NCBI GenBank assembly: GCA_035295745.1
Contig: DATGIL010000083.1
Coordinates: 1 to 64,000, forward strand
Direction: 5' to 3'
DNA from: JAIQFL01 sp035295745
GTDB taxonomy: Bacteria > Acidobacteriota > Terriglobia > Bryobacterales > Bryobacteraceae
DNA: 64,000 nucleotides
Positions 58,819 through 64,000 of the stretch are shown here, piece by piece (positions within the stretch are counted from its first letter, which is position 1; every line of letters begins with the position of its first letter). The notes under the pieces were generated by a model, which saw only the letters and a program-made list of their open reading frames with translations, did not search any database and was not told where the DNA came from. A program made the position numbers and the translations under genes.

Positions 58819-60455
58819 GTACCACAGCGATCAGAACAACCAAGGTACAGGCCATGCGGCCTCCCGATCCGGAGCCCGCCGAGAAAACCACGGGGCCTGG
58901 CTTTCTGGCTCGTGCCGTCTCCCTGCACTTGGCCGGCAAACGAGAGGAGGCTCTCAGCCAGTTGCAGCGCGCGGTAGCGGCGAATCAGGCGTCCGCCGAG
59001 ATTTATCGCGCGATGGCCCATATTCAGTTCGAAATGGGCGACTACCGGGAATCGGCCAAAAGCTATCGGATCCTTACCCAGGTTAAGCCGCAGTACGCCA
59101 TGGGATGGTTCAACCTGGCTGTCTGCTACGAACGCCAGGGCGCCTGGGACGACGCGGCCGAGGGCTTCCACAAGGCCGGCACCCTCGATCCGAAGCATCT
59201 CGAGGCACATCTCGGGTTGGGTGTCTGCCACCTGCGGGTTGAGGATCCAAAGTCGGCGCTGTTCTCGTTTGAGCGGTGCCTGGAGTTGCAACCGGATCAC
59301 GAGGACGCGCTCTTCGGCAAGGCGGCGGCGCTGCAGTCCCTGGGGCATTCGGATGACGCGGCGAAGCTTTACCAGCGCATTCTGGACCGCGACCCCGAAT
59401 CCGAAGAGTCGCTCTCGAACCTCATCCTGATCGGTATGTCGAAGGAAGACTTCGACATGGTGCGCGAGTATGCCGAGCGCTTGCTGGAACTGCATGCCGA
59501 GTCGACGGTAGCTCTGGAAGGCTTGGCGGCCTGGGCGTCGGCTGCGGGTGAGCACGCACTCACCGCGAAGTTCTGCACGCTGCTGGTTTCGGCGGTACCG
59601 CAGCACTTCGAAGGCTGGTTCAATCTGGCACTTTCGCACCAGAAGTCGGGGCGCTGGCAACAGGCGATCGAAGCCTACGAAGAGTCCATCAAGCAGCGCA
59701 GCAATTCGGCTGAAGCCTACACCAACCTGGGCATTGTGCGCGAACAGATCGGCGATATGCACGGCGCCCGGGCCGCCTACGACCGCGCTCTGCAGGCCAA
59801 TCCCGAGGCCCTGGCCCCGCTCTGGAACATCGCTCTGCTGCTGGAGCACTCCAAGCAGTACGAAGAGGCGGAGCGGTGGTACAAGATGGTGTTGGACAAG
59901 GCGCCGAAGGAAGAGGAAGCGCGTTTCCGTCTCGGCTTCCTGCGACTACAGCGCGAGGACTATCGCGGCGCCATCGAGGCCTTCGAAGGCTGCCTGCGCT
60001 ATCGTCCGCAGTGGTCCGAAGCTCACGCCAATCTGGCGCTGGCTTACAACGGTGTGGGCGACCGTGACCGCGCCGAGCGACTCTACGAGAAGATGCTGGA
60101 GACCGATCCGAAGAGCATGGACGCACTCCGCGGTCTGGCCTCTCTGGCCATCCAGGCGTCCGATTTCGATACCGCTTTAGAGTTGCATGTGCGGCTCATC
60201 GATCTCGGCGAACGCACTCCTGAAGTGCTCTACAATACCGGCCTGATGTACGAGAAGGGTGGCCAGGTGGAACGCGCCGTCCGGCTCTATAAAGAAGCCT
60301 TACAGCAACGGCCCGACATGCCGGAGGCGCTCCTGAATCTGGGACGCAATCTGGAAGCTGCCGGCAAGTCTGACGAAGCTCGCTCCTGCTGGAGCAAAGC
60401 GCTTGAGGCCGAGCCGGCACTTGCGCAGGGTTATTTCGGTCCGGCAATCGATTAA
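58815..60455 (+). CDS. Large TPR protein, coupled to the zinc-ribbon/LamG-like protein
   Basis: A 546-aa protein made of about 13-14 TPR units from residue 30 onward (FLARAVSLHLAGKREEALSQ; YRAMAHIQFEMGDYRESAKS; GWFNLAVCYERQGAWDDAAE; AYTNLGIVREQIGDMHGARA and so on). The N-terminal 25 residues are low-complexity. No signal peptide. The ATG overlaps the stop of the preceding gene and AAGGAG lies 17-12 bases upstream inside it, implying coupled translation. It probably scaffolds a complex with its partner. A strong terminator follows. Confidence 0.9.
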   Translation: MSTTAIRTTKVQAMRPPDPEPAEKTTGPGFLARAVSLHLAGKREEALSQLQRAVAANQASAEIYRAMAHIQFEMGDYRESAKSYRILTQVKPQYAMGWFNLAVCYERQGAWDDAAEGFHKAGTLDPKHLEAHLGLGVCHLRVEDPKSALFSFERCLELQPDHEDALFGKAAALQSLGHSDDAAKLYQRILDRDPESEESLSNLILIGMSKEDFDMVREYAERLLELHAESTVALEGLAAWASAAGEHALTAKFCTLLVSAVPQHFEGWFNLALSHQKSGRWQQAIEAYEESIKQRSNSAEAYTNLGIVREQIGDMHGARAAYDRALQANPEALAPLWNIALLLEHSKQYEEAERWYKMVLDKAPKEEEARFRLGFLRLQREDYRGAIEAFEGCLRYRPQWSEAHANLALAYNGVGDRDRAERLYEKMLETDPKSMDALRGLASLAIQASDFDTALELHVRLIDLGERTPEVLYNTGLMYEKGGQVERAVRLYKEALQQRPDMPEALLNLGRNLEAAGKSDEARSCWSKALEAEPALAQGYFGPAID

Positions 60456-60477
60456 TTTTCCGGGACCTGTTAGAATT

Positions 60478-60555
60478 GCCGCCGTTGAATGCGGATCAAA
60501 GCCAATAAGAATTCCGCGAAATTGGCCTGGATCGGTAGGAAACGGCGGCTTTTTT
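60478..60555 (+). terminator. Structured intrinsic terminator of the zinc-ribbon/TPR unit
   Basis: GCCGCCGTT (60478-60486) pairs with AACGGCGGC (60541-60549), followed by six T. The 54-nt interior is not random: GCCAAT (60501-60506) pairs with ATTGGC (60521-60526), and GCGGA (60491-60495) can pair with TCCGC (60513-60517) in the inner loop, which would form a pseudoknot. It is a Rho-independent terminator and may also be a structured 3' RNA. Confidence 0.7.
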
Positions 60556-60738
60556 AATTTTGTTTTCAAAACTGCTGGAGTAGGTCACCGGCCCATAGTT
60601 CCAAGCAATAAGGAAATGCTCCCCTGCAGGCATATTTCAACCACCGTTACAGCAATCGCGGCCTGAGTACCGCGCTGTGATTTGTAGCCGGGCACTGAGC
60701 GTATCAACAACTCGTGAATGTTTGCTGACTATCTTCGG

Positions 60739-60754
60739 GGGCTTATCTAAGCCC
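60739..60754. terminator. Perfect short hairpin between convergent genes
   Basis: GGGCTTA and TAAGCCC flank two bases (GGGCTTATCTAAGCCC). It lies 21 bp from the stop of the minus-strand NtrC-type gene and may end that transcript. There is no T-run on either side. Confidence 0.4.
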
Positions 60755-60774
60755 TTGTGGGCGATCGACCTGCT

Positions 60775-62187
60775 CTACGCCTCGGCGATATTTGCGGAGG
60801 CTGCCCCTACCGCTTCGGTATTGCGTTGAGCATAGGTGCGGACCTTATTGTGGAGGTTCCGCAGGCTGATTCCCAGCAGTTCGGCGGCGCGGTGCTTGTT
60901 GTTCTTGGTGTAGGCGAGCGCCAGCCGGATATACGCCTCCTCGACCTCATTCATGGGCGTCCCGACGCGAATGCGCAGCAGATCGTCCGAATGCTCTTGC
61001 GGAGGGGGCGGTGCGGGGACCAATGCGCCGGGCACATGGCGCAATTGAATTTCGCCTTCACCCGCCATGATCACCGCGCGTTCGAGCACGTTACGCAATT
61101 GCCTCACGTTGCCCGGCCAGGAGTATAGATCGAAGCGTGTGAGCACCGCCTGGCTCACGTGCGTCACACGGCAGTTGTGTTTGCGATTGAGATTGATGAG
61201 CAATGCGGACGCAATCATCGGAATGTCTTGCTTGCGGTCGCGTAGCGGGGGCAGGTTGATGTGGAAGACATTGAGCCGGTAATAGAGATCTTCGCGGAAG
61301 CGCTTCTCGGCAATTGCCTTATCGGGGGACTGATTGGTGGCTGCGAGGACGCGGACGTCGATGGGGATATCGTTGGTGTTGCCCAGACGGCGTACCTTGG
61401 CTTCTTCAATCACGCGCAAGAGCTTGGCCTGCGTGGTGAACGGCATATCGCCGATCTCGTCGAGCAGCAGGGTTCCGTGGTTCGCCTGCTCGAAGCAGCC
61501 CGCCCGGCGCTCGACGGCTCCAGTGAAGGCGCCCTTTTCGTGACCGAACAATTCGCTCTCAATCAGGGTCTCCGGGAGAGCAGCGCAATTCACCGCGATG
61601 ACCGGGCCGGTGCTGCGCTTGCTCAGGCCATGGATAGCGCGGGCTACCAATTCCTTACCCGTTCCGCTCTCGCCGGTAATCAGCACAGACGCAGTGGTGG
61701 GGGCGACCTGGCGTATTAGGGAGAAGACCTCCTTCATCGGCGTGGATTCACCCACCATGTCGCCCAGCACGCCCTGGTAGCTGAGTTGGCGGGCCAGGCG
61801 CTCGGTCTCGGAGACGAGGTCATGCTGTTGAACGGCTCGCTCCAGGAGCGTTCGCAGCACACCCATTTGAACCGGCTTTTCCAGGTACCAGAATGCCTTG
61901 AGATTGTGCACCATGGAGATGGCTTGGTCGAGCGTGCCAAAGCCGGTCAGCATGACAGTTGGGGTGCGGTCGCCGCGGGCTGCCAGTTCGCGGAGCAAAT
62001 CCGCTCCGGTCATCACCGGCATGACCAAGTCCGTCAGGATTACAGTAACCGGCATCGCCGCCATCCTGGCGAGAGCCTCGCGGCCGTTCTCAGCCGTCGT
62101 TACCTGGAACCCCAGAGCATTGACCATCTCCGCCAGGTCAGACCGTTCCCGAGAATCGTCATCTACTACAAGAACTCGCGCAGGCAT
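60775..62187 (-). CDS. NtrC-family sigma-54 response regulator
   Basis: A 470-aa paralogue of the regulator at 19359. Receiver (about 1-120): RVLVVDDDSRERSDLAEMVN, Asp in VILTDLVMPVMTG, Lys in WYLEKPVQ. AAA+ domain: GESGTGKELVARAIHGLSKR, GAFTGAVERRAGCFEQANHG, LLLDEIGDMPF and SWPGNVRQLRNV. The C-terminal Fis-type helix-turn-helix has TKNNKHRAAELLGISLRNLH. It drives sigma-54 transcription after phosphorylation. A receiver gene lies 64 bp upstream and a HAMP-repeat protein further up; together these are a likely phosphorelay cluster. A TTGCA-type -24/-12 promoter is in the gap before the rightward receiver gene. Confidence 0.93.
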   Translation of the reverse strand: MPARVLVVDDDSRERSDLAEMVNALGFQVTTAENGREALARMAAMPVTVILTDLVMPVMTGADLLRELAARGDRTPTVMLTGFGTLDQAISMVHNLKAFWYLEKPVQMGVLRTLLERAVQQHDLVSETERLARQLSYQGVLGDMVGESTPMKEVFSLIRQVAPTTASVLITGESGTGKELVARAIHGLSKRSTGPVIAVNCAALPETLIESELFGHEKGAFTGAVERRAGCFEQANHGTLLLDEIGDMPFTTQAKLLRVIEEAKVRRLGNTNDIPIDVRVLAATNQSPDKAIAEKRFREDLYYRLNVFHINLPPLRDRKQDIPMIASALLINLNRKHNCRVTHVSQAVLTRFDLYSWPGNVRQLRNVLERAVIMAGEGEIQLRHVPGALVPAPPPPQEHSDDLLRIRVGTPMNEVEEAYIRLALAYTKNNKHRAAELLGISLRNLHNKVRTYAQRNTEAVGAASANIAEA

Positions 62188-62251
62188 GTACTCCCCTCGT
62201 ATGCGACCATTCTAAGCACAGTGGCAGGCGATCCGTCGAGTGCCGATTGGG

Positions 62252-62671
62252 CTAACAGCAGTTCGCCCTGCCTTTTTTCGCGCAACCCGGCCCGATCATG
62301 GATTCCACCCGACGAAGTAGTTCTTCGGTTCCAAAGGGTTTCTTGAGAAGCCGTGAGTCCGTCTCCGCCATGTTATAAAACTTACAGAGTTCACGGCCGG
62401 CCTGGCCAGAAGTAAAGATTACTTTCATCTGGGGGCGCGCCGCCAAAACCTGGGCGGCCAGTTCGTACCCATTATTGCCGGGCAGTGAGATATCCGTGAT
62501 CATCAGGGCAATCACGCCTTCGTACCGCTCTGAAGTCCGCAGTGCATCTTCGTAAGTTGCTGCATCCAGGACAGTATAACCACCACTTTGCAGGGCGGGT
62601 CGCATGACTTGACGAACCGAGGCCTCGTCATCCACTAGCAGGATTGTGTCGGCCACCGCGAAAAACCTCAT
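62252..62671 (-). CDS. Single-domain response regulator
   Basis: A 139-aa receiver. TILLVDDEASVRQVMRPALQ carries the acidic pair; phosphoacceptor Asp in ALMITDISLPGNNGYELAA; Thr/Ser in VIFTSGQAGREL; Lys in RLLKKPFGTEELLRRVESMI. The C-terminal GPGCAKKGRANCC ends in a Cys pair, unusual for this family and possibly redox-active. GGAG lies close before the ATG at 62671; an upstream open frame (to 62800) is not supported. It is on the same strand as the NtrC-type regulator, 64 bp away. Confidence 0.9.
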   Translation of the reverse strand: MRFFAVADTILLVDDEASVRQVMRPALQSGGYTVLDAATYEDALRTSERYEGVIALMITDISLPGNNGYELAAQVLAARPQMKVIFTSGQAGRELCKFYNMAETDSRLLKKPFGTEELLRRVESMIGPGCAKKGRANCC

Positions 62672-62793
62672 TTCTCCAAGCAAGCCGCTTCGTACAAATT
62701 GGGGGAGCGCTAACGTTTTCTCAAGCACGTAAGAGCCCGGAGTATTCCTAAGTCGAAACCAAGGTGAAAAAAAGGACCAAGTATTTTTTGAAG

Positions 62794-62809
62794 TGGACAA
62801 GCACTTGCA
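62794..62809 (+). promoter_or_regulatory. Predicted sigma-54 promoter of the rightward receiver gene
   Basis: TGGACAAGCACTTGCA: TGG and TTGCA with GG-N10-GC spacing. The -12 box is the canonical TTGCA, in contrast to the GTGC form in the 9-21 kb block. The predicted start is near 62820, giving a leader of about 140 nt. It lies in the 290-bp divergent gap next to the NtrC-type regulator cluster. Confidence 0.45.
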
Positions 62810-62961
62810 GGGATTGGTGATTTAGTAATGAATGTTACGCCTGGGGCTGAAATTTGAGTGAGTCCGGACTAAAGTTGAGCTCTGGTAGCGTTGCGCCGGG
62901 CGCCAAGTTTGCATTACCGTGCAAGAAGTGCATCCAGGAAAGCGACGTGAAAAGGAGAACC

Positions 62962-63387
62962 ATGCCCGCCATTTTGCTTGCGGAAGATAACCCCGCAGAT
63001 GTGTATCTTATTCGCGAAGCATTGCACGAGCACGATGTGGATGCGTCGGTGCGCGTGGCGGCTGACGGCCGCGAAGTCTTGAGTCTGGTGTGTCCAGACC
63101 CGGCGGGGGCAGCGGTTCCGCGATTCGACCTGATTATCTTGGACCTTAACTTGCCTCGGCATGATGGAATCGAAATCCTAGAGCAACTTCGCACTTCGGC
63201 CACTTTGGCTCGCGTTCCGGTAGTGGTGTTAACGTCGTCGGACTCGCCCCGCGACCAGAAGATCGCCAACCAGTTGGGGGCCACCTGCTACTTGCGAAAA
63301 CCCTCTTCCCTGGATCAATTTTTGGCCTTGGGAGAGGTCTTGAAGAAGTTGCTGGACGGAACGTACGCGGGCTCGGTCAGGCTTTGA
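62962..63387 (+). CDS. Single-domain response regulator (Rcp1-like)
   Basis: A 141-aa receiver. PAILLAEDNPADVYLIREAL has the acidic pair; Asp in FDLIILDLNLPRHDGIEILE; the switch Ser in VVLTSSDSPRDQK; Lys in ATCYLRKPSSLDQFLALGEV. It resembles the regulator at 15846 and belongs to the Rcp1 group. AAAGGAG lies six bases before the ATG. It is divergent from the other receiver and followed after 36 bp by a HAMP-repeat protein on the same strand, its probable partner. Confidence 0.9.
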   Translation: MPAILLAEDNPADVYLIREALHEHDVDASVRVAADGREVLSLVCPDPAGAAVPRFDLIILDLNLPRHDGIEILEQLRTSATLARVPVVVLTSSDSPRDQKIANQLGATCYLRKPSSLDQFLALGEVLKKLLDGTYAGSVRL

Positions 63388-63423
63388 GCCGCCGGCTATC
63401 GCGAAACTGAGGCTGAGGACCGC

Positions 63424-64000
63424 ATGACCGCTGAGATAGACGCGACTGCTCTGGACTCGAGCATTCTGCTCAATACTTTGATGGCATTTCGGGATGGCGA
63501 TTTTTCAGTTCGCCTCCCCGTGGATCGAACCGGGGTACAGGGTAAGATCTGGGACACCCTCAACGACATTTTCAAATTGAACGGACGCATGGCGAGCGAG
63601 TTTGCGCGGATCGCGAGCGCCGTGGGAAAAGAGGGCAAGATTGGGCAGCGTGCGAATTTGGGAGCTGCCTCCGGCGATTGGGCGGAATGCATCGATCGGG
63701 TTAACAGCCTGATCGGGGACTTGGTTCAGCCGTCGACTGAAGTCGCCCGGGTGATTGGCGCGGTCGCCAAGGGCGACCTTTCGCAGAACATGGCGGTCGA
63801 GGTGGATGGGCGATCTCTGAAGGGCGAGTTCCTGCACACCGCCCGGGTGGTGAACACCATGGTGGAGCAGTTGAACTCGTTCGCGTCGGAAGTGACGCGC
63901 GTGGCGCGCGAGGTGGGCACCGAGGGCAAGTTGGGCGGGCAGGCGTTGGTGAAGGGTGTGGGCGGTGTCTGGAAAGATCTCACTGACAGCGTCAACTCGA
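63424..64000 (+). CDS. HAMP-repeat sensory protein (5' part; cut by window end)
   Basis: 192 codons are visible from the ATG at 63424 (GAGG upstream); no stop occurs before the window ends. The sequence has the soluble HAMP-repeat pattern: NTLMAFRDGDFSVRLPVDRT, IWDTLNDIFKLNGRMASEFA; VNSLIGDLVQPSTEVARVIG, AVAKGDLSQNMAVEVDGRSL; VNTMVEQLNSFASEVTRVAR, EVGTEGKLGGQALVKGVGGV. Each unit has a KGDLSQ-like loop. Such arrays precede GAF, histidine-kinase and receiver modules in large hybrid kinases. It is probably the partner of the receivers just upstream. Confidence 0.85.
   Translation, partial: MTAEIDATALDSSILLNTLMAFRDGDFSVRLPVDRTGVQGKIWDTLNDIFKLNGRMASEFARIASAVGKEGKIGQRANLGAASGDWAECIDRVNSLIGDLVQPSTEVARVIGAVAKGDLSQNMAVEVDGRSLKGEFLHTARVVNTMVEQLNSFASEVTRVAREVGTEGKLGGQALVKGVGGVWKDLTDSVNS

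Noticed and set aside
60456..60560. A riboswitch upstream of the next gene
   Set aside because: The next gene is on the opposite strand, so the structure is a 3' terminator; it does not match known riboswitch cores.

Overview
The window looks like chromosomal DNA of an acidobacterium close to Candidatus Solibacter (Bryobacterales). The basis is family content: a giant Ig-repeat protein ending in the 'Solibacter' C-terminal domain (TIGR03437-like), two VWFA-related proteins of the acidobacterial type, a four-haem c-type cytochrome of the photosynthetic-reaction-centre-subunit family, two PEP-CTERM proteins, DUF4159, TAT-exported sugar enzymes and many two-component genes. No rRNA, phage, plasmid, transposase or CRISPR locus was seen. 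One tRNA (Pro-GGG) is present.

Layout. 0-9 kb: Hfq-like protein, hotdog thioesterase, TPR protein, tRNA, secreted proteins, a VWFA protein, a membrane protein with HEGLGH, a PEP-CTERM protein and a DHA2 exporter. 9-21 kb: a stress and signalling block: WXXGXW protein, GlsB-like membrane protein, BON lipoprotein, DUF3309-like miniprotein, a CheB-CheR-PAS-histidine kinase with a coupled second kinase, a response regulator, a DUF1269-like protein, a YihY-like protein, STAS protein, NtrC-type regulator and PilZ protein. 21-33 kb: tetrahaem cytochrome, NlpC/P60 and metalloprotease-like secreted proteins, PEP-CTERM, enolase-superfamily enzyme, GH64-like glucanase, sugar isomerase, DUF4159, DUF423, AlkA-like glycosylase. 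33-42 kb: VWFA protein, RmlD, PilZ and receiver proteins, GH1 glucosidase, then a glycolipid synthase next to an OlsF-like ornithine-lipid synthase. 42-54 kb: 1516-aa Ig-repeat protein, Fpg/Nei, MGMT-like protein, modABC and a translationally coupled three-gene tail. 54-64 kb: a JAMM-like/TonB fusion, a zinc-ribbon/LamG-like protein with a TPR partner, and a second NtrC-type/receiver cluster running into a HAMP-repeat protein cut by the window end.

Two observations stand out. First, in the 9-21 kb stress block, several intergenic regions carry the same arrangement: a GCAGATTCTGC-type palindrome and -24/-12 (sigma-54) promoter candidates of the form TGGC-N7-GTGC. In two cases the palindrome sits between divergent genes, about 85 bp from one predicted start site and about 120 bp from the other. 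A third palindrome lies just behind the gene of an NtrC-type activator. This suggests a small sigma-54 regulon of envelope and stress genes controlled by that activator.

Second, a roughly 80-95 bp element with 26-bp imperfect terminal inverted repeats (MITE/REP-like) occurs at least six times, plus fragments, always outside genes. One copy has expanded internally into about sixteen 13-bp tandem units.

All functional calls come from reading motifs by eye. No searches or computations were run.
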